Source: an uncultured Granulosicoccaceae bacterium
GTDB taxonomy: Bacteria; Pseudomonadota; Gammaproteobacteria; Granulosicoccales; Granulosicoccaceae
NCBI GenBank assembly: GCA_938005265.1
Contig: CALLOA010000126.1
Span: 1-42,045, forward strand
DNA: 42,045 nt
Direction of reading: 5' to 3'
Positions 31,397-39,480 of the stretch are shown piece by piece (the stretch's first letter is position 1; each line of letters starts with the position of its first letter). The notes under the pieces are model-generated. The model saw only the letters and a list, made by a program, of their open reading frames with translations, made no database searches and was not told where the DNA came from. The translations under genes were made by a program, and so were the position numbers.

Positions 31397-33484
31397 TTGA
31401 ACCGCCACCTCACCTCTAAGCTGTTTTACACGCTTGCCGCATTTGCACTGCTGATTGCTTCAGCACCGGCAAGTGCCAACAAAATGGCTTCCTTTGCAGA
31501 AGGGCTTAGCGCTATTGCAGGCGGCAACGTTGTTGGTGGAGAATCGGTTCGCATTGTAGGAGGATCGGCCACCACCACAGAACGGCTACCTTTTATGCTG
31601 GCCGTTTATGCTGGCAACAACCCGAACAGTGCCAACTTTGCCTGCGGTGCCAGCCTGGTCGGTGAATACTGGGCCATGACGGCAGCACACTGTGTTGTCA
31701 ATTCCGTTAATGGCGCACCGTTGCGAGCGAGTCGACTTTTCATTCGCGCAGGTGCCAGTGATTTGAGTTCTGATGATGGCAGACTGATCGAAGTCGTCAG
31801 AAACATCCCCCACCCTGATTATAACAATGGCGATTCAGTCGCCAACTTTAATAACGATATAGCATTACTGGAGCTGGCAGAGCCAATCTCTGAAATACCT
31901 CTGGCAATCCCGTCCCTTTCTGTTACGGATCACTTCCCCGGTAACGGTGAAGCAGGAATGATCGCTGGCTGGGGCTCTACAGTTCAGAATGGCCCCGAGT
32001 CAGATGTACTGAGGCAAGTCGAAGTTGATACGGTTTCCCACATTCGTTGTTTTCCTTTTTATTCCAACAGCCTCATTTTGGAAAGTAAATTTTGTGCGGG
32101 AGGGTTACCTGAAGGTGGGGTTGATGCTTGCCAGGGTGACAGCGGCGGACCACTTTTTTTAAATCGTAACGGTATCCTTGTACAAGCAGGCATTGTGAGC
32201 TCCGGACTCGGCTGTGCTCAACCGGGAATTCCGGGTGTGTACACAAGAACATCATTCTTTGCCGAATGGATTGCCGAACAGACTGACAACGCCGTTGCAT
32301 CCTCACCATTTGAAGTGATTAAAGTCATCGACGAAATAGGTGACGCACTATTACTTGAAGATGATTCACCACTGACAAACAATCTGTTCGTAGGTCAAAT
32401 TGATGTCTATGAGGTGGAGAATGGTCGCTCGGTGGTTGTCGACACTCTCGATGGTGATGCAGATCTTTATTTGTACGACGCCATAGCACTTGAAAAAGGT
32501 ACGCCATCATGCGTTTCTGACAAGGCCAACGAACTCATGGATGCTTGTGCCCTTGAAGAATCCACCGGGATACTTCACGCGGTTGTCTTTGCTTATCGTA
32601 GCTCTACCTACAGCATCACTTCTAACGGCAGCAATGCCCCGCTGTCGGATGATCCTGAACCAGTAGAGCCAGAAGAACCTGTAGAGCCTGAAGAACCTGT
32701 TGAACCCGAAGAACCTGTTGAGCCCGAAGAACCTGGGACACCGGTAGTGCCTGAGACACCGGTAGTGCCTGAGACACCGGCAGTACCCGAAACACCGGCA
32801 GTACCCGAAACACCGGCAGTGCCCGAAACACCGGCAGTACCTGAAACACCGGCAGTGCCAGAACCACCGGTAGTACCAGAACCGCCGGTAGTACCTGAAC
32901 CACCGGTAGTACCTGAACCACCGGTAGTACCTGAACCACCGGTTGTGCCAGAACCACCGGTTGTGCCAGAACCACCGGTTGTGCCAGAACCACCGGTAGT
33001 GCCTGAACCACCGGTAGTGCCAGAACCACCGGTAGTACCTGAAACACCGGCAGTACCTGAAACACCGGCAGTACCTGAAACACCGGCAGTACCTGAAACA
33101 CCGGTAGTACCTGAGACACCGATAGTGCCCGAACCGCCGGTAGTACCTGAACCACCGGCAGTGCCAGAACCACCGGTAGTGCCAGAACCATCGGTAGTAC
33201 TTGAACCACCGGTAGTACCTGAACCACCGGTAGTGCCTGAAGCGCCAGTGGCGCCAGAGCCCCCTGTAACAGCCGTAGACACGGCAAACGACAATCCTCC
33301 GCAGAACGATAGCTCACCTACAGCAGAACCGTTACCGGTGCAAAGTTCAGGTGGTGGCGGTGGTGCCAGTGGCAATGTTCTACTAACCTTCCTGCTGCTG
33401 CTTATCCTGCTAAAGCACCACCAGACTCTTCTGCAGTTGATCGGTGTCCGCAGTAATTCCCCAGCTGTCAAACCGACACGATGA
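31397..33484 (+). CDS. Trypsin-like serine protease (S1) with hexapeptide-repeat stalk and GlyGly-CTERM-like tail
   Basis: The product has 695 residues from TTG 31397, chosen because GGAAAG lies six bases upstream and a clean signal peptide follows ([19 protein letters not shown]). A GTG at 31262 would add 45 residues. Maturation site: Arg52-Ile53 in RIVGGSATT. Triad: His98 (MTAAHCVV), Asp154 (NNDIALLEL), Ser249 ([10 protein letters not shown]). A PPC-like beta domain follows ([19 protein letters not shown]). Next come four PVEPEE repeats and 29 (V/A)VPE(T/P)P repeats. The end has a five-glycine run, a hydrophobic segment ([12 protein letters not shown]) and basic residues, like GlyGly-CTERM sorting signals processed by rhombosortase. 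About 20 extra residues after the helix are atypical. Its stop overlaps the AlaX start by 4 bases. Confidence 0.88.
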   Translation: MNRHLTSKLFYTLAAFALLIASAPASANKMASFAEGLSAIAGGNVVGGESVRIVGGSATTTERLPFMLAVYAGNNPNSANFACGASLVGEYWAMTAAHCVVNSVNGAPLRASRLFIRAGASDLSSDDGRLIEVVRNIPHPDYNNGDSVANFNNDIALLELAEPISEIPLAIPSLSVTDHFPGNGEAGMIAGWGSTVQNGPESDVLRQVEVDTVSHIRCFPFYSNSLILESKFCAGGLPEGGVDACQGDSGGPLFLNRNGILVQAGIVSSGLGCAQPGIPGVYTRTSFFAEWIAEQTDNAVASSPFEVIKVIDEIGDALLLEDDSPLTNNLFVGQIDVYEVENGRSVVVDTLDGDADLYLYDAIALEKGTPSCVSDKANELMDACALEESTGILHAVVFAYRSSTYSITSNGSNAPLSDDPEPVEPEEPVEPEEPVEPEEPVEPEEPGTPVVPETPVVPETPAVPETPAVPETPAVPETPAVPETPAVPEPPVVPEPPVVPEPPVVPEPPVVPEPPVVPEPPVVPEPPVVPEPPVVPEPPVVPEPPVVPETPAVPETPAVPETPAVPETPVVPETPIVPEPPVVPEPPAVPEPPVVPEPSVVLEPPVVPEPPVVPEAPVAPEPPVTAVDTANDNPPQNDSSPTAEPLPVQSSGGGGGASGNVLLTFLLLLILLKHHQTLLQLIGVRSNSPAVKPTR
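32663..32734 (+). repeat. 18-bp coding tandem repeat, four units (Val-Glu-Pro-Glu-Glu-Pro)
   Basis: Four 18-base units of the type GTAGAGCCAGAAGAACCT encode an acidic proline-rich hexapeptide immediately before the longer array in the protease stalk. Confidence 0.9.
32744..33265 (+). repeat. 18-bp coding tandem repeat, 29 units (Val-Pro-Glu-Thr/Pro-Pro stalk)
   Basis: Twenty-nine units of 18 bases, for example GTAGTACCTGAACCACCG, encode (V/A)VPE(T/P)P. Runs of near-identical units alternate between TP and PP types, and the last few are diverged (VLEPP, VPEAP, APEPP), a pattern of growth in the middle with ageing at the edge. The array gives a rigid polyproline-like stalk between protease and membrane. 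Confidence 0.95.
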
Positions 33485-34194
33485 CCACGCCGTTATTCCT
33501 GGAAGACAGTTACTTGTCTACCTGCAACGCGACAGTCACAGACATTGACGAGCGTGGCATCCAGTTCGATCAAACCATTTTCTACGCCACAGGAGGCGGA
33601 CAGCCTGGCGATACTGGAAAAATCAGATTAAACAGCGGTGCTGAAATTCCCGTAACAACGACCATCAAGGAACGTGAAACCGGCGAACATATTCATATTG
33701 CCGACCCAGTCGACACGATAACGATGCCAAAGGTCGGCGATGTATGCGAGCTTCATATCGATTGGCAACGACGTTACAAACTGATGCGTATGCACAGTTG
33801 CCTGCACATGCTATGTGCTCTCATCGATGCACCTGTCACGGGTGGTTCGATTCAGGAGGATCGTGGCCGGCTGGATTTTGATCTGGCTGAATCCATGGAA
33901 AAAGAAAAACTGGGGTCCGCCTTGAATTCACTGATAGCGGCAGATCATGCCAGGTCGATACAATGGATCACCGATGAGGAACTGGACAAGCAACCTGAAC
34001 TGGTACGCACTCTTTCTGTAAAACCACCCCGTGGCAGCGGTAGAATTCGCCTGGTAAATTTTGAGGGGATTGACCTGCAACCTTGCGGCGGTACACATGT
34101 CGCGTCTAGCGCCGAAATCGGTGCTGTCCGTGTCGCCAAGATCGAAAAAAAGGGACGCCAGAATCGCAGAATCAGTATCGTATTTGACGAATGA
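33481..34194 (+). CDS. AlaX-type alanyl-tRNA editing protein
   Basis: The product has 237 residues and is homologous to the editing domain of alanyl-tRNA synthetase: [13 protein letters not shown], then zinc ligands His105 and His109 (MHSCLHML) and Cys202 and His206 (CGGTHV). All four ligands are present. AlaX proteins hydrolyse mischarged Ser- or Gly-tRNA(Ala) in trans. The N-terminal half begins with the GGGQ-loop region typical of AlaX-M/L-sized proteins. The ATG overlaps the protease stop (ATGA), so its translation is coupled to that of an exported protease, an unusual pairing. It converges on the kinase gene with 57 bases between stops. Confidence 0.92.
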   Translation: MTTPLFLEDSYLSTCNATVTDIDERGIQFDQTIFYATGGGQPGDTGKIRLNSGAEIPVTTTIKERETGEHIHIADPVDTITMPKVGDVCELHIDWQRRYKLMRMHSCLHMLCALIDAPVTGGSIQEDRGRLDFDLAESMEKEKLGSALNSLIAADHARSIQWITDEELDKQPELVRTLSVKPPRGSGRIRLVNFEGIDLQPCGGTHVASSAEIGAVRVAKIEKKGRQNRRISIVFDE

Positions 34195-34251
34195 CCTTTT
34201 ACAAGCCACTCCCTAATTCGAACCCCTGTTTCCCGGGGCCAACACAGTGTT

Positions 34252-34968
34252 TCAATAAGACAAAACAAAATCAGCCACTGCAGAATATTCGATAACTGTT
34301 CTTGCATTGGGTAAATCATTACTCTGTGCTCTCGCACGTGCTTCATCTTCAGTATGATCATGCTCCAGCCAGCGCTTTATCAATCGTTTTTCCAATACCT
34401 TCATGGGTACTTCCAGAAAAATACTCAGATCAAATAAAGGTCTTAGTTGTGCCCACGGAGACTGTCGCAACAATAGATAATTGCCTTCAACCAGTACAAT
34501 TGCGTGTTCAGGTTTAATAAGTTCTGCACCAGCTCTGGCTAGATCAAGTTGACGATCAAACACCGGTACGGCAATACCTGATATACGGTCGGATTCATCG
34601 GCTTTATTTGCTGGACTGTAGGGTAGCTGCCGGATGCGCTGTATGACGTTGGTAAAACCCGTGACATCGAATGTTTCGGGCGAGCCTTTTCGCGCCAGCA
34701 ACCCAACGGCTTCGATAATATCATTATCAAAATGATAACCATCCATAGGCAATACCACTGTTTCCGCAGCGGTTGCCCCACTATTCGAAATGACTGTGTT
34801 CAACTCATTGCAAAGGAATTGCGCAAGTGTTGATTTGCCCGAGCCTGGCGCACCCGCAATAGCTACGATCATACGCTTGGCCGGGGCCTCGGGAGTTGCA
34901 GATGCATTACGCTCATTCCACACCTGCAGGAGCTTTCCCGACAGATCCTTTTGGTGAATTTTTTCCAA
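34252..34968 (-). CDS. P-loop kinase of the uridine kinase/phosphoribulokinase type, YggC-like
   Basis: The product has 238 residues. The frame from the upstream stop has no ATG before the core, and TTG 34968 gives a sensible N-terminal helix. Walker A is GAPGSGKST (39-47, Lys45). LPMDGYHFDN and ARKGSPETFDVTGF are typical of the nucleoside/fructose/pantothenate-type kinase group, and LVEGNYLLL is the strand after Walker B. The tail RTVIEYSAVADFVLSY completes the fold. The phosphorylated substrate is unknown; a sugar or nucleoside is likely from the family. It may be the last gene of the minus-strand run with two glycosyltransferases. Confidence 0.85.
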   Translation of the reverse strand: MEKIHQKDLSGKLLQVWNERNASATPEAPAKRMIVAIAGAPGSGKSTLAQFLCNELNTVISNSGATAAETVVLPMDGYHFDNDIIEAVGLLARKGSPETFDVTGFTNVIQRIRQLPYSPANKADESDRISGIAVPVFDRQLDLARAGAELIKPEHAIVLVEGNYLLLRQSPWAQLRPLFDLSIFLEVPMKVLEKRLIKRWLEHDHTEDEARARAQSNDLPNARTVIEYSAVADFVLSY

Positions 34969-35026
34969 TCGCTTTATCCGGCACCCATAAGTTCAGGTAC
35001 GTATGAAAAATATTTTATGAAGAGCT

Positions 35027-36214
35027 TTAACCGGAGAATAGATGCAAATATTTTTCGACCATAACATTCTGATCAAAATTACTTTCGCAAAGTCTCATTC
35101 CCAAAGCGCCCATTTCCTGCCTCAAGGACTGATTCAAGGCCAGTGTCAATAATCCCCGGGCAAGTGAATCCACGGTTTTATCAACCAACAGACCACTTGA
35201 TGTAACCGGATTTAAAGGTGATTGATTGATGACCGGCAGTGTATCCGGCAGACACACTATGGCATCAGCCGAACCTCCTGCATCAGTAAGTACTACCGGC
35301 GTACCAGCAGCCTGTGCTTCCAATGCAGTAAGCGGGTGCCCTTCACGATCTGAAGAGAGTACAAAGATATCAAGCGCCTTTACAATCTGCGGGATATCAT
35401 GCCGGGTACCCGTTAACGTTGTTATATCGGTGATACCGTGCTCTTCTATTGCTGCTTCCAAAGTATGGCGTTGCTCCCCATCGCCAACAAAGACCAGACG
35501 GATTGCAGGTACTTTATCACGTATTTTCGCTATGGCTTGCACCAGGCGCGGATGATTTTTGGCACTTATCATGCGGCCAACCGTACCTATCAGTATCTCG
35601 CCCTCATTAGCCAAGCCAGCTCTGACGCTCTCACCGTCTGCTTCTCTGAAGCGTGCTGTTTCAATGCCGTTGTTAATTACCGTGATCCTGGTTTCAGGTA
35701 CGCCAATTTCTTTTGCATAGAAATTAGCTGTATCAGATGATACTGCCACCATGGCTTGCATCTGGGTTGCCAGAATACGATCAATCAATCGATAGGGTTT
35801 TGATTTCCACGTGTCACGACTGTGCTCGGTAGCAATGATACGCTGGCCCGCTGCAATCAAACTCAAGCGTGTCCAGGTGTTAGCAGTCCACAGGTGACTG
35901 TTGACGGCCAGTGGTTCTATTGAATTGATCAGTTGTCGAAGCCTTGCGGGTAAAAAAAAGTCAACACCGGGTTTTTTGTCTAGAACATGAAGCTCAATTC
36001 CGGAGTTCAGATTTTCGGCAAGTTCTCCGGCCTGTGTCAGGCATATCAGATGCACGGGCCAGCCAGAATCAGACAGACGGTTAGCCATTGCCACCAGCAT
36101 TTGCTCCGCACCACCCACAGTCAATGCTTCTATAACAAACACCAGTGCCCGCCTGGCGCTATTGTCAGCTTCGCAACCTGCGGCAACTAATTGTTCAGTG
36201 GATGTGTTCACCAT
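35027..36214 (-). CDS. Glycosyltransferase family 4 protein
   Basis: The product has 395 residues. The N-terminal Rossmann half begins VFVIEALTVGGAEQMLVAMANRL cut here as VGGAEQMLV; the C-terminal GT-B half has IGTVGRMISAKNHPRLVQA, LVFVGDGEQRHTLE and the SSDREGHPLTALEAQAAGTPVV stretch containing the nucleotide-sugar-binding EXn E-type motif of GT4 enzymes. No signal or membrane segment is seen, so it acts at the cytoplasmic face. Only 30 bases separate it from the upstream glycosyltransferase gene. Together they may build a surface glycan or exopolysaccharide. Donor and acceptor sugars are unknown. Confidence 0.9.
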   Translation of the reverse strand: MVNTSTEQLVAAGCEADNSARRALVFVIEALTVGGAEQMLVAMANRLSDSGWPVHLICLTQAGELAENLNSGIELHVLDKKPGVDFFLPARLRQLINSIEPLAVNSHLWTANTWTRLSLIAAGQRIIATEHSRDTWKSKPYRLIDRILATQMQAMVAVSSDTANFYAKEIGVPETRITVINNGIETARFREADGESVRAGLANEGEILIGTVGRMISAKNHPRLVQAIAKIRDKVPAIRLVFVGDGEQRHTLEAAIEEHGITDITTLTGTRHDIPQIVKALDIFVLSSDREGHPLTALEAQAAGTPVVLTDAGGSADAIVCLPDTLPVINQSPLNPVTSSGLLVDKTVDSLARGLLTLALNQSLRQEMGALGMRLCESNFDQNVMVEKYLHLFSG

Positions 36215-36244
36215 GCGCGATGTGATCTAGAGGGAAAATATAAC

Positions 36245-37648
36245 TCAAGCAGCACGCTGGCCGTCTTGTGCAGCAACCGCGCATACGTTCTCACTTGATC
36301 GCGGTGAGATTGTTTTCGAGGTGTATTTGTCCAACAGGGACAACAACTCATTGATGTTCTGTTCCTGGTTAAATAGCCGTTCGACTTTAGCAAATCCTTG
36401 CTCACTGAGTCTACGAGCAAGCGTTTCATCTCCAGCAACACGGTGTAATTCTGCAGCAAGGGTTGCAGAATCATCAACGGGCACAAGCAGACCACTGACT
36501 TCATGTTCAACCAGTTCAGGTATTGCGCTGACACGGGTTGTGACAACCGGAATGCGTAGCGCCATCGCTTCAGCAATAACATTAGGTATGCCATCAGGCG
36601 GGTGACCCGGGATTAATCGCGGAGCAAGGCAGAATACATCAGCTGCCTGCAAAGTAGCCAACACGTCATCGAATGCCATGCCACCGACAAATTCAACCAC
36701 ATCACCCAATGAGAGATTCTCAACCAGACCTTTAAGTGATTCTTCTTGCGGCCCGGAACCGATAAGCTTCAGCTTCAAGTTAACATCTGTAGAATTCGTC
36801 GCTGCCTGCAACTTGCTACGCAATTCAGCACAGGCATGCAACAAAGTATCGTGCCCCTTGGTCGGCACCAGTCGTCCAATGCTGACAATGGTGAACACCT
36901 GACCCTGTCGTGGCTTGAATTTACGGTTCCCCGAGATTTTCATCACCCGAGGGTCCAGGCCGTGATAATTGAGATGCACCCGTGAAGGTTGCTGCAAACC
37001 AATTCTCTGTTGCAGGTGGTTACAGAAATAACCACTGCAAACAACAGTAAAGGTTGCCTGATCAAGTTTGTAAGGCAAGAAACGGTTAGGTGAAAAGATA
37101 TCTTCACCATGGATTGCCGCTGACCATGTAAAACCTTCGATCTGCTGCAGATACCAGCAGGCGGTAGTCGGAATATTTGCCCAATGCCCGTGTAAATGAG
37201 AAATACCCTGTGCTTTCGCCTGTTCCCCGAAGTGCAGCGTGATAGGAAGAATAGCCAGAGCCTTGAAAATATCTACAGGCCTGTCGTAGCTGTTCCTGAT
37301 CAAGGCAAAGATGGTTTGCAACAATTTCAGAGGGTGACGGACACAAGTGCGAAAGAAAGCCTTTAAGGTTGAGATTGTAATCAACCGCGAGTACTCAGTA
37401 CGCTGCTCGGACAAACGTTTGGCGTCCGGTAGTGTTATCGGATCACGTGGTAGCTGCAGAGAGTAAACGACAAAATCAATACCTTTTTTTTCAAGAGCAG
37501 CCAGTTCACGCAAGATAAACGTCTCATGCAGTTCCGGGAACATCGATATAACGATCCCGAGTCTGGCATTCTCGGACGGCCCTTCAGTATGGTCGGGCTT
37601 CAGTGGCAGGGTATTCGATGTAGATGAACTAGGCACGGGCGGTTCCAA
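36245..37648 (-). CDS. Glycosyltransferase family 4 protein (colanic-acid/exopolysaccharide type)
   Basis: The product has 467 residues. It starts at TTG 37648, the first usual start in the frame, with about 30 low-complexity residues before the fold. LGIVISMFPELHETFILREL, HLHGHWANIPTT and SAAIHGEDIF resemble WcaL/EpsF-like enzymes. The second half has VSIGRLVPTKGHDTLLHA, LIGSGPQEESLKG and PDGIPNVIAEAMALRIPVV, the GT4 donor site. No membrane segment is apparent. It is transcribed 30 bases upstream of the other GT4 gene and 72 bases after the acyl-CoA synthetase. The pairing suggests sequential sugar additions to one glycan. Confidence 0.9.
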   Translation of the reverse strand: MEPPVPSSSTSNTLPLKPDHTEGPSENARLGIVISMFPELHETFILRELAALEKKGIDFVVYSLQLPRDPITLPDAKRLSEQRTEYSRLITISTLKAFFRTCVRHPLKLLQTIFALIRNSYDRPVDIFKALAILPITLHFGEQAKAQGISHLHGHWANIPTTACWYLQQIEGFTWSAAIHGEDIFSPNRFLPYKLDQATFTVVCSGYFCNHLQQRIGLQQPSRVHLNYHGLDPRVMKISGNRKFKPRQGQVFTIVSIGRLVPTKGHDTLLHACAELRSKLQAATNSTDVNLKLKLIGSGPQEESLKGLVENLSLGDVVEFVGGMAFDDVLATLQAADVFCLAPRLIPGHPPDGIPNVIAEAMALRIPVVTTRVSAIPELVEHEVSGLLVPVDDSATLAAELHRVAGDETLARRLSEQGFAKVERLFNQEQNINELLSLLDKYTSKTISPRSSENVCAVAAQDGQRAA

Positions 37649-37720
37649 TTGAGTCCGGATTGCTACCCGGCAATTTGCTGTTACTTCCGAAGAATTAAGG
37701 CACCGTCCGTAAGGGGCGTT

Positions 37721-39388
37721 TTAACCCCTCTCACGCAACTCAATACGACGTACCTTTCCTGTAGTAGTCATCGGCAAAGTATCAATAAACTCAATTTCCC
37801 TGGGATATTCATGTGCAGAAAGTTGCTCGCGTACCGCCCGTTTTATATCAGCTGCGAGCTCTTGCGACGCTGTGCTTTCCGGCTTTAGAACAATAAACGC
37901 TTTCACAATATCACCACGAATACCTTCCGGATCAGGAACCCCGACAGCTGCAACCTGTAAAACAGCAGGATGTTTCATGATGCAGTCCTCGATCTCTCCG
38001 GGACCAATGCGATAACCTGCACTGGTTATGACATCATCCGCGCGCCCCATAAACCACAGATAACCATCTTCATCGCGATAGCCCACGTCGCCCGTATGAA
38101 ACCAGTCTCCCGTATATTTTTTCTGTGTAGCCGCCGGTTGCTGCCAGTAACCTAGAAAATGCACCGCATCTTCACGATGAGCGACGAACTCACCCGTTTC
38201 TCCTGTGCTGGCAAAACTGCCATCGCTGAGCATAACTTCAAGGCGATGACCAGGATAGGCCTTACCCATGGACCCGGGTTTCGGAGGCATGATGGCAGCG
38301 CAATTGCCAACCATATAATTCTGCTCGGTCTGGCCGTACATTTCATTAATCACGACGCCCAGTTCATCCTCAGCCCAAAGCAACAATTCTTCGCCCAACA
38401 TTTCACCTGCCGACATGATCGCCCGCAGGCGTAGATCAAAACGCCCTTTGATGTCGGGAACAGTACGAACCATCTTCAACGCCGTCGGCGGAAAAAATCC
38501 GCAGGTCACCCGGTACTCCTGTAGCAGTTCCAGGAACCGAACCGGATCAAACTTACGGTAATCGTGCCCCAGCACAGGCATACCGTAGAACAGTGTTGGT
38601 AACAAACCGTCGAACAGGCCACCGGTCCAGGCCCAGTCAGCCGGTGTGAAAAAAACATCATCCGGTTGCGGGAACAGGTTTAACGACAGTTCAAAGCCTG
38701 TCAGGTTTCCAATCATGCTGCGGTGTGCAATCAATGCACCCTTGGGCGGGCCTGTAGTGCCTGAGGTATAGATCAGACAAGCAGGATCATTAGCGCGTGT
38801 GCGCACAGTTTCAAAGTTGTTTGACTGCGCTGCCAGCGCTGGCCACAAATCGATCAGGTTTAACCCTGCTGACTGAGTGGCATCGTAATCGGCACTTTTC
38901 AAAGCATCCGTGACAACTATGTGTTCCAGCGCAGGAAGTGAAGCAGACAATGAACGGATTCGATCAGCATGCAGGGAATCTGTGATGACAATGCGCGCCG
39001 AACTATCACCCAGGCGATGCTGCAAAGCTTCCACACCGAACAATACCGACAAAGGCAGAGAGACCGCGGCGATTTTGTGCGCAGCTATATGCCCTATTGC
39101 CGTTTCAACACACTGGGGCAATACAATCGCAACTCGATCACCACGTTGAACTCCCAGTGTTTCCAGCAGATTGGCCAGCTGATTGGCCAGCTCGTGAAGC
39201 TGACGGTAGGTGTAGCGCTCCGAGCCGGTTGCCGACACCGTGTAAATGGCAACCGACTCAGCGGCTATATCCGACCCGGAATGCCGATCACAAACCGCAT
39301 CCGCGATATTGAAGTACTCTGGAACTGACCAGCTGAATTCTTCTACCAGTGCGTCAAAATCGTCAGCATCCGGCCCGAACAATCTCAT
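37721..39388 (-). CDS. AMP-forming acyl-CoA synthetase (acetyl/medium-chain CoA ligase type)
   Basis: The product has 555 residues. ATP/AMP motifs are YTSGTTGPPKGA (P-loop), MYGQTEQN, and WFHTGDVGYRDEDGYLWF with GRADDVITSAGYRIGP. Lys545 in PMTTTGKVRR is the catalytic lysine of the adenylation step. The family activates a carboxylic acid through an acyl-AMP to an acyl-CoA. Sequence resembles short or medium-chain ligases; exact acid unknown. It lies between the second GH16 gene and two glycosyltransferases, 92 and 72 bases apart, so it may supply acyl groups for a modified glycan or simply be a metabolic neighbour. Confidence 0.92.
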   Translation of the reverse strand: MRLFGPDADDFDALVEEFSWSVPEYFNIADAVCDRHSGSDIAAESVAIYTVSATGSERYTYRQLHELANQLANLLETLGVQRGDRVAIVLPQCVETAIGHIAAHKIAAVSLPLSVLFGVEALQHRLGDSSARIVITDSLHADRIRSLSASLPALEHIVVTDALKSADYDATQSAGLNLIDLWPALAAQSNNFETVRTRANDPACLIYTSGTTGPPKGALIAHRSMIGNLTGFELSLNLFPQPDDVFFTPADWAWTGGLFDGLLPTLFYGMPVLGHDYRKFDPVRFLELLQEYRVTCGFFPPTALKMVRTVPDIKGRFDLRLRAIMSAGEMLGEELLLWAEDELGVVINEMYGQTEQNYMVGNCAAIMPPKPGSMGKAYPGHRLEVMLSDGSFASTGETGEFVAHREDAVHFLGYWQQPAATQKKYTGDWFHTGDVGYRDEDGYLWFMGRADDVITSAGYRIGPGEIEDCIMKHPAVLQVAAVGVPDPEGIRGDIVKAFIVLKPESTASQELAADIKRAVREQLSAHEYPREIEFIDTLPMTTTGKVRRIELRERG

Positions 39389-39480
39389 TAATTTAAAGCC
39401 TCAATGTAATCCCTGTTTATGGCAGGAATTATATCTCGTTACCTACCGCCATGCGAAATGCGGATTGCAACGAACTACCC

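Noticed and set aside
32744..33265. CRISPR-like array
   Set aside because: Units are contiguous 18-mers with no spacers and are in-frame coding sequence.
32608..33471. Minus-strand repeat-rich ORFs opposite the protease stalk
   Set aside because: They are shadows of the 18-bp tandem repeats in the protease gene.
34195..34251. Terminator between AlaX and the kinase
   Set aside because: CCCC/GGGG and AACAC/GTGTT pairings are present, but there is no T run and the stems are short.
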